A model generated the notes under the pieces. That model was not told where the DNA came from, did not search any database, and worked only from the letters and a program-made list of their open reading frames with translations. From an uncultured Desulfovibrio sp. (GTDB lineage: Bacteria; Desulfobacterota; Desulfovibrionia; Desulfovibrionales; Desulfovibrionaceae), in NCBI GenBank assembly GCA_913060505.1, contig CAJXRQ010000010.1, positions 37,564-101,563 of the forward strand: 64,000 nt of DNA. Direction: 5' to 3'. How positions within the stretch are numbered: position 1 is the stretch's first letter; each line of letters begins with the position of its first letter. Shown one piece after another: positions 45,590 through 55,194 of this stretch. Both the position numbers and the translations under genes were made by a program.

Positions 45590-46117
45590 GGCTGGGAACA
45601 TCTTCCCTCTGCCACGGCAAGGGCGACGAAGTTGTCCCATCCCGGTATGCCGTGCTTGATGTCGTGGATCATTCTGGCCCGGTCATTTTCGCAGGCAAAC
45701 CGCTTCAGCAGTTTTTCGTTTCCTCCGGCGTGTGCCCGGGGCAGGCACCCATCATGGTGCTGCCCGCAATGTAGGGATATTGGTCAAAGGAAACAGTGAG
45801 TCCTTCTTCCTTTGCCAAGTCCAGAAGGTCAATAACCTGGTCGAATTTGTCCGCGTTGTTTCTGCCGCAGATTTTGAAATGGGATAAATGGGCGTATACG
45901 CCGGTGGAGTGGGAGATATCCAACACCTCGGTCATGGATTTGACAATGGTGTCGGCTTCGCTTCTCAGGTGGATGACCAGCGGGCGCCCGTATTCAGCGG
46001 CAACCGCGCACAGGACTTCCATTTCCTTTTTGGTGGCATCGGAACAGGGAGGATAAGCCCAGTGGAAAGACCGAATGCCCCAGCCTCAAACTCACGGCGC
46101 AGGATGGAGCACATGGT
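45590..46117 (-). pseudogene. N-acyl-D-amino-acid deacylase remnant (frameshifted, N-terminus missing)
   Basis: FEAGAFGLSTGLI, MEVLCAVAAEYGRPLVIHLRSEADTIVKSM, LTVSFDQYPYIAGSTMMGACPGHTPEETK, then shifted frame KLLKRFACENDRARMIHDIKHGIPGWDNFVALA. Confidence 0.82.
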
Positions 46118-46511
46118 TTCCAGCGCACGATCCACTCTCCGTTTCACTTCATCGGAATCCTTGCCGCGAATGTTCTGGCCAAAAGCCACGTTATTCTCCA
46201 CCCGCAGGCGAAGAACCTGTGCGTAGTTCCGGAAGACCGTGTTGATGGGACGCTCATACGGCATGACTCCCATGAGCGGTTCCCCCTGAAGGGTGAGGCT
46301 GCCGCCGGATACGGACGGATTCGAAGCCGCCGATCATGCGCAGAATGGTCGTCTTGCCACAGCCGGAAGGGCCGAGAATGGTGACGAAACAGTTGTCCGG
46401 GATATCAAAGTCTACGCCGTGAACGGCACGGAAGGAACCGTAATCCTTGATGAGACTTCTGGCCTCCAGCAATGTGCCGGAGGCCGAGAACGTCTTGTGG
46501 TCGTTTGTCAT
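46117..46511 (-). pseudogene. PotA-like ABC transporter ATPase remnant
   Basis: LIKDYGSFRAVHGVDFDIPDNCFVTILGPSGCGKTTILRMIGGFES, then in another frame MGVMPYERPINTVFRNYAQVLRLRVENNVAFG; lacks the rest of the ATPase. Confidence 0.85.
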
Positions 46512-46513
46512 TT

Positions 46514-47335
46514 TCAGCTTGCCTTGACTTCATTCCAGATGCGGGCCCATTTGCCGTAGTTTGCGGGATTTTCCTTCCAGACAATTGAGTCCATTACGCT
46601 GAGATCGTTGATGAAGATGTGTTCCTGTTCTTCCGCGGACAGCGAGTAGCGTGCGGTCGAGGTACTGATGGCGTATGGACCTTCCAACGCCAGCTTGTGG
46701 CCGTAGTCTGGTCCGAGCACATAGTTGATAAGCTCGTGAGCGGCTGCTGCGCTTTCCGGACTGACATTTTTGGGGATTGCGCATGTGTCGCACCAGCCCA
46801 TGACACCTTCCTTGGGTTTGGCCATGCCCATATCGATGTCTTTGGCCTATAGTAGGGAGACTCTCAGGAAAAGGCGCAGACGACTTCTCCGGCGGCGAAA
46901 AGGTTGGTCAGGTCGGCAATGGAGTTCCAGTATGTTCGCAGTAATTTCTTTTGGGAAATGCGGGCTTTTTTGCATTCGGCCAGTTCTTTGTCGTCCATTT
47001 TGAAAATTCGGTCACGGTCTATGCCCACGTACATGGCGGCAATGGCAATGCCTTCCAGAGCATAGTCGCGCATGACCAGACGGCCTTTATATTTCGTTCC
47101 TTCAAACAAAGTGGACCAATCCGGCTCTTCATCCATCAAATCTGCACGATATACGAGCGGATTGAGGCCCCAATAAAAGGGGATATGGTGATGTCTGAAT
47201 TTTATATAAAACAAGTTATATAATTATCGTAGGCAAGGTTTTCCCAAGTCAGCCAGTTTAATTCCTTGGCTGCTGAAGCCTCCGACCATGGTCCCCATGG
47301 CTCCCATAGCCGCCAGCCTCATGAAATCTCTTCCA
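46514..47335 (-). pseudogene. PotD-like polyamine-binding protein remnant
   Basis: Pieces in several frames: GRDFMRLAAMGAMGTMVGGFS, ELNWLTWENLAYDNYI, HHHIPFYWGLNPLVYRADLMDEEPDWSTLFEGTKYKGRLVMRDYALEGIAIAAMYVG, MGMAKPKEGVMGWCDTCAIPKN...AHELINYVLGPDYG. Confidence 0.82.
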
Positions 47336-47610
47336 CGTATGTTTTCTCCTTGAGTCGCTCTAAGTTGGTTTGGGCGTCTCTTTTTAGGCAACATGCATGC
47401 TACAAGTAAGATTTAGTCCTGTTTTTATTAAAAAGGTAAAAAAAACGATAGAATAAATGATGTAGTTCTGTTTCTTTTTTTAAAATGAGAAAAAAGTGCG
47501 TGTTTGCCCCGCAAGGTTTTGAGGGAGATGCTTTTGTCAGCAACCTTGCGATGAAAATTTTTGGGGAGTGAGTTTCTTTTGGATTACAACCATCTTGCTC
47601 TTATTATTAA

Positions 47611-49272
47611 ATGTGTGTAGAAAAAAAATCGGTTCAAAATATTTCTAAATACTTATTTGTGGTTGTAAGTTTTATATATAGGGACGTTATGGATTCCAGA
47701 AAATACTTTGCGCTCAGTTTTGCATTTGGTATTATATTCGCTTTTCTTTATAATTTCCAGGTGGTCAATCATGCTCCGGGTGGTTGGTTTTTCCCAATGG
47801 TATATATTTGTACTTTATGCACATTGGTACTTTATGGCTTGGGGCTTTTTGCTTTTACCCGGGGCTTAATCCCTTTGTTCTTTATGCTCGCAGCCGTAGC
47901 ATCTTATTTTGTTTACATTTTTAATTACGTAATAAGTGGGGACAGCGCAGGAATTATTGCTGAAACCTCTTTTTTTGAAGCAAAAGAGTTTGTCGACTAC
48001 CGGCTTACTGTTTGGATCGTTTTAAGTTTTTGTATTTCAATACTTTTTCTACGCCTAACAAAAAAACGGATTCCACATAAGAATAATGCTTTGGTTTTAT
48101 TTTTGATTGCCTTTGTGGTTGTTACGGTGTGTCAGGTCTCAAGGCTGGATGCAGTAAAAGATAGATTCCAAAAAGAGTGCTCAAGTATAGAAGGCCGACA
48201 TATTACACCTTTCTCTTGCTTTGATGCTTTGGCTGAGTATATCAAGGCACAATATAGGATCAAACAGAGAGGACCGCTTAAAAATTCTGGGGATATTAAG
48301 GCCAGTTTGATGGAAGGTTCTCCAGAAGTCATTGTCCTCATCGTTGGCGAATCAGCCCGTGCCGATCACTTTTCTTGTGATGGGTATAAAAGAAAAACAT
48401 CACCACATATTGACGCTGAACCTGGACTGACTTTCTTTACCAATACCTCTTCGTTTGCAGCGACAACGCGTCAATCCGTTCCAATAATGATTACCGATGC
48501 AACCTCAGATAATAAAGTAGTATCGAGTTCTTCAATATTAGATGTTTTCAATGCCCAAGGGTATTCTACTCATTGGCTCTCGCTTAATGACAGATATAAT
48601 AAAAACAACAACCCTACGACTCGCATTATAGAAAATGTCAAGGATAAGCGCTTCAGATCTTTTTTTGGCGTAAAGTACAAGACTTCTAAAGACCATATGC
48701 TCTTACCTGCTATCAATGAAACAGTAAAAGATAGTAATACCCCTTGTTTCATTGCCGTACATACAAGGGGGAGCCATTGGAAATATCAATATAGATATAC
48801 GAAGGAATTCGAGCGTTGGAAGCCTGCCGTTGCAGATGTTACCGATGCTCAAAGGACCATTAATGCTTACGACAATAGTATACTCATGACCGATGATTTT
48901 ATTTATCGCGTCATAAACTTGATTCGCGAGAAAAATGCAATTCTCGTTTATTGTTCTGACCACGGAGAATCTTTAGGGGAAGATGGCGTATTCAACCATG
49001 GAAATGCAAAGCGTCCGGAACAACGCCATGTTCCTTTTTTGGTTTGGCTTTCCCCGAAGTATAGGAAATTGCATCCACAGACAGCGAAAATGCTCACTTT
49101 ACATTCAGATATGCCTATTTCCCAAGACTATATATTTTATTCCCTGATCAGCTTGGGGTGTGTGAAAAGGCAAGGTCATAGGTATGATCTTGATTTGACC
49201 TCTCCTAAGATGATTGCAGGTCATGGTAGTTTTGGTGTTTCTAAAGCGGTTGCTCAAACGATGAAGCAATAG
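47611..49272 (+). CDS. EptA-like phosphoethanolamine transferase (sulfatase-fold)
   Basis: N-terminal TM helices; VIVLIVGESARADHFSCDGYKRKTSPHID, FFTNTSSFAATTRQSVP, YCSDHGESLGEDGVFNHG; true start may be 47689. Confidence 0.85.
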   Translation: MCVEKKSVQNISKYLFVVVSFIYRDVMDSRKYFALSFAFGIIFAFLYNFQVVNHAPGGWFFPMVYICTLCTLVLYGLGLFAFTRGLIPLFFMLAAVASYFVYIFNYVISGDSAGIIAETSFFEAKEFVDYRLTVWIVLSFCISILFLRLTKKRIPHKNNALVLFLIAFVVVTVCQVSRLDAVKDRFQKECSSIEGRHITPFSCFDALAEYIKAQYRIKQRGPLKNSGDIKASLMEGSPEVIVLIVGESARADHFSCDGYKRKTSPHIDAEPGLTFFTNTSSFAATTRQSVPIMITDATSDNKVVSSSSILDVFNAQGYSTHWLSLNDRYNKNNNPTTRIIENVKDKRFRSFFGVKYKTSKDHMLLPAINETVKDSNTPCFIAVHTRGSHWKYQYRYTKEFERWKPAVADVTDAQRTINAYDNSILMTDDFIYRVINLIREKNAILVYCSDHGESLGEDGVFNHGNAKRPEQRHVPFLVWLSPKYRKLHPQTAKMLTLHSDMPISQDYIFYSLISLGCVKRQGHRYDLDLTSPKMIAGHGSFGVSKAVAQTMKQ

Positions 49273-49355
49273 GCTTGGATCGTTTGCGGGGGATTTAATT
49301 GAATTCCCAATGGAAGGCATAACAGTTTTTTAGAATTGGTGCCTGAGTATGAAAG

Positions 49356-49384
49356 CGCTTGCGAAAGATCGCAGGCGTTTTTTT
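49356..49384 (+). terminator. Stem-loop with T-run
   Basis: GCGCTTGCGA-aagat-CGCAGGCGTTTTTTT. Confidence 0.6.
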
Positions 49385-49448
49385 ATGCCTTGCCAGAGGG
49401 GGACGGCTCGCTCAGTTATCGCAAGATTGGCCCGTTTAGGGCATGGTT

Positions 49449-50696
49449 TTAAGTAGACTGGCGGTTCGCTGCCAATCCGCATAATATCATCAGAACTGCT
49501 GCGACTGTCAGCAGTGCCATGCTGCCCTGCCAGTTGTGCGCAAGCTCGTGGAGGTATCCAATGGCAAAGGGGCTGAAGGAAGCTACAATATAGCCGGCGG
49601 ATTGGACAACTGTGGACATGGCCCGATTTTCGTTCAGGTCTTTTGCGCGGTGCATGATCAAGCTGAAAATGACCGTGAATCCTCCTCCTGAGCCAATGCC
49701 GCCGCAGATGATCCATGGGAACCACAGGTTTGGCGCAAACCAGAAACCCATGACTGTTGCGGTCCATGAGATGGTTACCACCAGAAACAGGCCGTTGTTG
49801 GAAAGCCGCTGTGTTCCCGCAAGAAGAGGAATGCCGAAGCAGCCGAGAAGTCCCATGAGCTGAAAGAGCGAAGCCACCATTCCCGCTGTGGCATCAGACA
49901 TTTGAAGCGTTTGTTCGAGGTATACCGGCAGCCATGCTGTGATGCCGTAGAAAAGGAACGTGTGTGCCGCAAATGCTGCGGAAAGTATCCAGACCAGAGG
50001 CTGTTTCAGAACCGAAGGGGACGCACTGTTCCGTTGCTTCTTTTTCTCTGCTGCTTGCGGTGCTTCATTCTTTTGCTTTCGGAGTATGGCGGCTATCCAC
50101 AAGGCAATAGCAGCAAAAGCCAGCAAAGCCGGTGAAGCCAGTGCAATGCGCCATCCGAGTGTATGGGATATGGGAGCGGTTAGGGCCATGGTCCCCATGG
50201 AACCGCACGACATGCCGGACACATACAGTCCGGTCATTGCATTGATCCTGTTCGGGAATTCCCGGCCAATGACCAAAAGTCCAGCGATATTGCCAGCTGT
50301 CAGGGCTATGCCGATGATGACAGTTCCGAAAACAACGCCGCCTATGGTTCCCTCGGCCCGAAGTATTGAACCCAATGCAATGCCCAGCAGTGTCAGAAAG
50401 ATGGAAGTCTCCAGCCGCAGATGCTTCATGAGATAGCCGATGAGCGGCGTCAGCAGTCCGAAGCAGAGAACGGGAATGGAGGTCAGGAATCCGGCGAAAC
50501 CTCCACCGATATCGAACAGGTTTCGGATGTCCTGAATGATGGGGGGCAAGGAGGTCAGTGGTGCCCGAAGGTTCAGGGACAAGGCAAAAAAAGCCAGTAT
50601 GAGAAGTAGGTATCCCCGTTGGTTCTTTCGTGCTGTCTTGTCGTTTTGCTCCACTTTAGGCTTTTGTGAAGGTGCGTTGTCGGCGTTGTTTGTCAT
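49449..50696 (-). CDS. CynX/NimT-like MFS transporter
   Basis: LILAFFALSLNLRAPLTSLPPIIQDI, GIALTAGNIAGLLVIGREFPNRINAMTGLY, YGITAWLPVYLEQTLQMSDATAGMVASLFQLMGLLGCFGIPLLAG. Confidence 0.88.
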   Translation of the reverse strand: MTNNADNAPSQKPKVEQNDKTARKNQRGYLLLILAFFALSLNLRAPLTSLPPIIQDIRNLFDIGGGFAGFLTSIPVLCFGLLTPLIGYLMKHLRLETSIFLTLLGIALGSILRAEGTIGGVVFGTVIIGIALTAGNIAGLLVIGREFPNRINAMTGLYVSGMSCGSMGTMALTAPISHTLGWRIALASPALLAFAAIALWIAAILRKQKNEAPQAAEKKKQRNSASPSVLKQPLVWILSAAFAAHTFLFYGITAWLPVYLEQTLQMSDATAGMVASLFQLMGLLGCFGIPLLAGTQRLSNNGLFLVVTISWTATVMGFWFAPNLWFPWIICGGIGSGGGFTVIFSLIMHRAKDLNENRAMSTVVQSAGYIVASFSPFAIGYLHELAHNWQGSMALLTVAAVLMILCGLAANRQST

Positions 50697-50810
50697 TTGT
50701 CAGTTTTCCTATTCAAAAAAGCGCAACAGCCGGCAGGAGTACTCCTGGAATGAGCTTTTCGTGCCTTGTCGCTTGTGTTTTATGGTAAATCGGGCGGAAA
50801 ATTGCGAAAA

Positions 50811-50857
50811 CATGAGCAGAGCCTTCCAAAGAACCTCTTTGGAAGGCTCTGCTCATG
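50811..50857. terminator. Perfect 21-bp stem-loop
   Basis: CATGAGCAGAGCCTTCCAAAG-aacct-CTTTGGAAGGCTCTGCTCATG followed by TTGCGTTTTTTT. Confidence 0.85.
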
Positions 50858-51009
50858 TTGCGTTTTTTTCTCATTGGCAGAATCCGGTTTCCGGCTTGAA
50901 GAAAACCGGAGAAAAGGGGATGGCCAAGGGCATAAAAGCGTTAAATCGCCTGTCTGTAAAGTGGTTGGAATGTTTCTTTAGGAAAAAGTTCGTGAGTGTA
51001 TGGAGAAGG

Positions 51010-51786
51010 TTATAGCTGTGCCCTGATCATGCCCGCTGTTTCAAGGACAATGGGGGCCAGTTCGGCCTCGGCGCGTTCGCGAGGCCATTCAGTGATTTTA
51101 GCAGAAATATATACCGCCGCTCTTGGTGCGTCGTGTGCATCGATAATCGGCGCGGAAACGGCAATTTCTCCGATGAGCTGCTCCTGTTCGGATATACAGA
51201 ATCCCTTTTCCCGGACTTTTGCCACTTCCTGCATGTTTTCTTCTATGCCGGTAATTGTATGCGGTGTGATGGAAGAGCGGTCGGAGTTTTCCAGTATGCG
51301 CCGCACTGCTGTGTCATCAAGGCAGGAAAGTAAAGCCCGGCCGCCGCAGAACGCCGGAACGCGCCTGCCCGGAAGCGTGCCTTCCAGGAGGAGTAGCCGC
51401 TGGGGGAGGCGGATCAGGTAAATAATTGATGTGTCGTAAAGAGTGCCAAGATAGACCGAATTGCCTGTCCTTTCCCGGGCATCCAGCAGGAACGGCGTTG
51501 CCACTTCTACCAGACGTTCGCCTCTGAGAAAATTGTAGCCGAGGCTCATCACTTTGGGTGTGAGGCGAAACCGTTTCGTGTCCGCGTCCTTGGCCAGATA
51601 TCCCAAAGATTCCCAAGTGTGCAGGAAGCGTTGCACAGCACTTTTGTTCAGTCCTGTCAATGACACAAGATCGTTCAGCCCAAGGCGGCGATGGCCTTCG
51701 TCAAAAGCTTCCAGGATGCGGATTCCCTTTTCAAGCGATGCCACGAACAGCGGGTTCTCTCGTTTTGTCATTTTATTATTCGCCAT
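51010..51786 (-). CDS. IclR-family transcriptional regulator
   Basis: HTH (LGLNDLVSLTGLNKSAVQRFLHTWESLGYL) plus IclR domain. Confidence 0.92.
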   Translation of the reverse strand: MANNKMTKRENPLFVASLEKGIRILEAFDEGHRRLGLNDLVSLTGLNKSAVQRFLHTWESLGYLAKDADTKRFRLTPKVMSLGYNFLRGERLVEVATPFLLDARERTGNSVYLGTLYDTSIIYLIRLPQRLLLLEGTLPGRRVPAFCGGRALLSCLDDTAVRRILENSDRSSITPHTITGIEENMQEVAKVREKGFCISEQEQLIGEIAVSAPIIDAHDAPRAAVYISAKITEWPRERAEAELAPIVLETAGMIRAQL

Positions 51787-51983
51787 ACTCAGGGAATACC
51801 TTGTCTTTTCAATTCAGTCCAATTTCTTTTTTGCAATTGGTAAGGGTATTTTCTCTTTAAGAATATACATCTGTATTCACTTTTTTGTGAAAGTGTTTCT
51901 TGATTCTAGCTTTTTTGTGCTTCGATTTTACTGTTTTTTGTCAATTTCGGCCTTGACAGTGTGGGGTCTCGGGGGTAGCTTGT

Positions 51984-52006
51984 ATTACAATGTAAGATAT
52001 TGCAAT
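51984..52006. promoter_or_regulatory. Imperfect palindrome between iclR and TRAP operon
   Basis: ATTACAAT-gtaagat-ATTGCAAT. Confidence 0.35.
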
Positions 52007-52316
52007 GCGATTTTTTTGATTAAAAAATAAATACCAGAAATTTTGGAAAACGAAAAGAGAAAGCGTAAAAGAATGAGATTCGGCATTGAATTATTGCTGC
52101 AGACTGAGTGGAACTTCGAGGAGTAATCGTCTTTCGGGAGAATGGATTTGTCTTGAGTCCGTGTGCCTTCCGGGGAAGATTTCAGCCGAGTAGAAAAAGG
52201 ATTGTTTGTCTTGTGGGCCGGGAAAGGAGCGTCCCATCCGCAAGTCTGGTCAAATAAGCATGCACATGGGTGCCTGCCTTTGCTGTAACAACCCTCAACT
52301 TCCCAAAGGGGACACC

Positions 52317-53339
52317 ATGAAGCGTTTTACTGTGTTTGTGTGTCTGGCGTTGATGTTGACGTTGGCTGTTCCTGCCAGCGTTCTGGCCTCCACTTCCATC
52401 AAAATGAGCTACAACGGACCGCCGAGCGACAAGGACAATGCCGTTCATTACTTTGCCGTCACCTTCAAGAAGCTCGTGGAAGAAGCCACAGGCAAGGATA
52501 TTGAAATCAATTTGTTCCCCAACAGCCAGCTCGGCAACGAGGAACAGCGCATGGAACAGGTTATGAGCGGCCCCATGATCAACGTCGCTTCGTATGGCGG
52601 TTTGCAGACCGTGTTCCCGGAAATGTTTGCCACGAACATCCCGTTCCTTTTTGACAGCTACAAAGCCGCCCATTCCTTTTTTGACCAAAGCAGCTTCATG
52701 GACAAAGCCCGCAAGACCCTGCGTGAACGCACCGGTATCGAACTGCTGGAAGTCGTTGAAGAGGGCGGTTTCCTGGCCTTTACCTGCAACAAACCCATCC
52801 ATGCTCCTGCAGACTTCAAGGGACTCAAATACCGGGCCATGGATGCAAGCCAGGTCGCCATGTATGAAGCATTCGGCGCCTCCGGTACTCCCATCCCGTG
52901 GACCGAAGTTTATCTTGCACTCAAGACCGGCGTTGCCGATGGTCAGATGAACCCGCCGACCTATATCATCATGGGTAGCCTCTATGAGGTGCAGAAGCAC
53001 ATTACCTTGGCCAACGTTCAGTATTCCGACCAGTTCCTGCTGATGAACGGTGATTTCCTTTCTTCTCTCAGTCCCAAGCTGCAGGCCGCCTTGAAGGCCG
53101 CAGCCCATGAAGCCAACGTGAAGACTCGCGGGTTTGTCGAATCCCAGGTGCAGGACCGCGTCAAATTCCTTGAAAGCAAGGGGATGACCAGCTACGTGCC
53201 CACCGCGGAAGAAGCTGCACAGTTCAAGAAGCTCGGCAGCCCTTCCTACGTCAACTGGCTCAAGGACCAAATCGATCCTTCCTGGATTGATCTCGCCATC
53301 ACGGATGCCAAAACGGCCAACGCCGCGGGAGCCAAGTAA
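52317..53339 (+). CDS. TRAP transporter solute-binding protein (DctP family)
   Basis: MKRFTVFVCLALMLTLAVPASVLA signal peptide; KKLVEEATGKDIEINLFPNSQLGNEEQRMEQVMSG; YRAMDASQVAMYEAFGASGTPIPWTEVYLALKTGVADGQMNPP. Confidence 0.93.
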   Translation: MKRFTVFVCLALMLTLAVPASVLASTSIKMSYNGPPSDKDNAVHYFAVTFKKLVEEATGKDIEINLFPNSQLGNEEQRMEQVMSGPMINVASYGGLQTVFPEMFATNIPFLFDSYKAAHSFFDQSSFMDKARKTLRERTGIELLEVVEEGGFLAFTCNKPIHAPADFKGLKYRAMDASQVAMYEAFGASGTPIPWTEVYLALKTGVADGQMNPPTYIIMGSLYEVQKHITLANVQYSDQFLLMNGDFLSSLSPKLQAALKAAAHEANVKTRGFVESQVQDRVKFLESKGMTSYVPTAEEAAQFKKLGSPSYVNWLKDQIDPSWIDLAITDAKTANAAGAK

Positions 53340-53341
53340 TC

Positions 53342-53848
53342 ATGCAATCCGTCACTCGCTTTTGTAAAAAAGCTTCTGACATTCTGGAGCGCCTTTGTTT
53401 AATAGGGGCAGGGGCGCTCCTTGTCATCAACCTGCTGGATGTCATGCTCGGCGTGTTCGCGCGGTTTTACCGTCCTCCCATGTGGACCACCGATCTTGCC
53501 CGAATCACGCTGGTCTGGATGGTCATGCTGGCCGGAGCCCCAGCGCTCAAGCGCGGCGAGCACATGGCCATTCGCATCATCGTGGACAGACTCCCCAGAG
53601 TTCCGCAGAAGATTGTCGCCGTACTCAGGCGCCTTGTCTTTGCGGGGATTCTCATTTTCATGGTCGTGTACGGCTACAACTATGCCTATAAACTGCGCCT
53701 GTTTACCATCATGACGCTGGGCATCAAAAAGAACATTCCCCTGATGTCCATTCCGGTGGGCATGGCACTCATGCTGATCCAGTATTCGCTGCAACAGTTC
53801 ATTCCGTTTGACGGGAAGGATGAATCCGCCGGGGAGGACGCATCATGA
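53342..53848 (+). CDS. TRAP transporter small permease (DctQ family)
   Basis: WTTDLARITLVWMVMLAGAPALKRGEHMAIRIIVDRLP. Confidence 0.9.
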   Translation: MQSVTRFCKKASDILERLCLIGAGALLVINLLDVMLGVFARFYRPPMWTTDLARITLVWMVMLAGAPALKRGEHMAIRIIVDRLPRVPQKIVAVLRRLVFAGILIFMVVYGYNYAYKLRLFTIMTLGIKKNIPLMSIPVGMALMLIQYSLQQFIPFDGKDESAGEDAS

Positions 53849-55128
53849 GTTTTGTACTTCTTACAGTCTTTTTTATTTCGCTCATATGCGGACTGCCGCT
53901 TTTTGCCGCCATGTTGGCAACAGCCATCAGCGGATTCGCCTTCATTGGAGATTATTCGCAGTTTCGGCTGATGATTCAGCAATTCTACGGTGGCATGGAG
54001 CCGTTCTCGCTTTTGGCCATCCCCTATTTCATCCTTGTGGGTGAATTGATGGGCAGCGCAGGACTGACGACTCGCCTGCTCCGTTTTGCCGAGGCCTTGG
54101 TAGGACACCTCAAAGGCGGGTTGGGGTACGTCACGGTCGTGGCCAGCATTATTTTTGCCGGCGTCAACGGTTCCGCCGCTGCCGATGCCTCGGCTGTCGG
54201 TTCCATCATGATCCCGGCAATGAAGAAGGGAGGGTATCCCGCGTCCTATGCCGCAGGGCTTACTGCCGGGAGTTCACTCATCGGTCCGATCATCCCACCC
54301 AGCATTTTCATGATCCTGTTCGGCGCCATGACCAAAACCAATGTCGGAGCGCTGTTTATGGCCGGCGTGTTGCCAGGGCTGCTTCTTGGTATCGCCTTCA
54401 TGGTTATGCATCGGGTCAGTGCTAGCAAACTGAATTTGCCCATCGTCAATGCGGGATTTTCCTTCTCCGAACTGATCGGGGCCACGGGGGGAGCCATTGC
54501 CTCGCTGATCGCGCCCGGCATCATCATCGGCGGGATTCTCTTTGGCTTCATGACGCCGACGGAATCCGGGGCTGTCGCCAGTCTTTATGTTCTTGTTGTC
54601 GGTTTTTTGTGGACCCGGCAATTGACATGGAAGCGCATCGCCAGAGCCATTGCCAGCACTGTGCGGTTGACCAGTGTCATTTTCGTGGTCATCGGCGCGG
54701 CAACCATTGTCGGCTGGATTCTGTCTTCCGAACAGGTGCCCCAAAAGCTGGCTCCCATTGTTTTGGAGTACGCCAAAACGCCGTCCATGGTGCTGCTTTT
54801 CATGAGCCTGATCATTTTCGTGGTGGGCATGTTCATGGAAGAGATCGCCGCATTGGTCCTCCTGACGCCGGTGTTTGCACCGCTCGCCGTGGCCGCGGGG
54901 ATTGATCCGCTTCACTTCGGCATTGTCATGACGCTGAACATCACCATTGCGTTGATCACGCCACCCATGGGAGCCTGCGTTTATATCGTGTCCTCCATCG
55001 GTTCCGTGCCGCTGGAAAAGATGTTCAAGCATATATGGCCGTTTGTTCTGGTCGCCATTTTGTGCCAGCTCGTATTGATTTTCTGCCCTTCGGTTTCGCT
55101 CTTTTTGCCGCATTTGTTGGGATATTGA
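53845..55128 (+). CDS. TRAP transporter large permease (DctM family)
   Basis: IPYFILVGELMGSAGLTTRLLRFAEALVGHLKGGLGYVTVVASIIFAGVNGSAAADASAVGSIMIPAM. Confidence 0.94.
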   Translation: MSFVLLTVFFISLICGLPLFAAMLATAISGFAFIGDYSQFRLMIQQFYGGMEPFSLLAIPYFILVGELMGSAGLTTRLLRFAEALVGHLKGGLGYVTVVASIIFAGVNGSAAADASAVGSIMIPAMKKGGYPASYAAGLTAGSSLIGPIIPPSIFMILFGAMTKTNVGALFMAGVLPGLLLGIAFMVMHRVSASKLNLPIVNAGFSFSELIGATGGAIASLIAPGIIIGGILFGFMTPTESGAVASLYVLVVGFLWTRQLTWKRIARAIASTVRLTSVIFVVIGAATIVGWILSSEQVPQKLAPIVLEYAKTPSMVLLFMSLIIFVVGMFMEEIAALVLLTPVFAPLAVAAGIDPLHFGIVMTLNITIALITPPMGACVYIVSSIGSVPLEKMFKHIWPFVLVAILCQLVLIFCPSVSLFLPHLLGY

Positions 55129-55194
55129 TCCTGATCCGGCATGACTGCGAATGTGAAGAATGTAGAATCCATTGAGTTTATATTGGAGATACTG

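Noticed and set aside
45532-45774. 80-aa plus-strand ORF
   Set aside because: Antisense to the D-aminoacylase remnant, which explains the sequence better.
52182-53270. 362-aa minus-strand ORF
   Set aside because: Antisense to DctP; no domain recognised.
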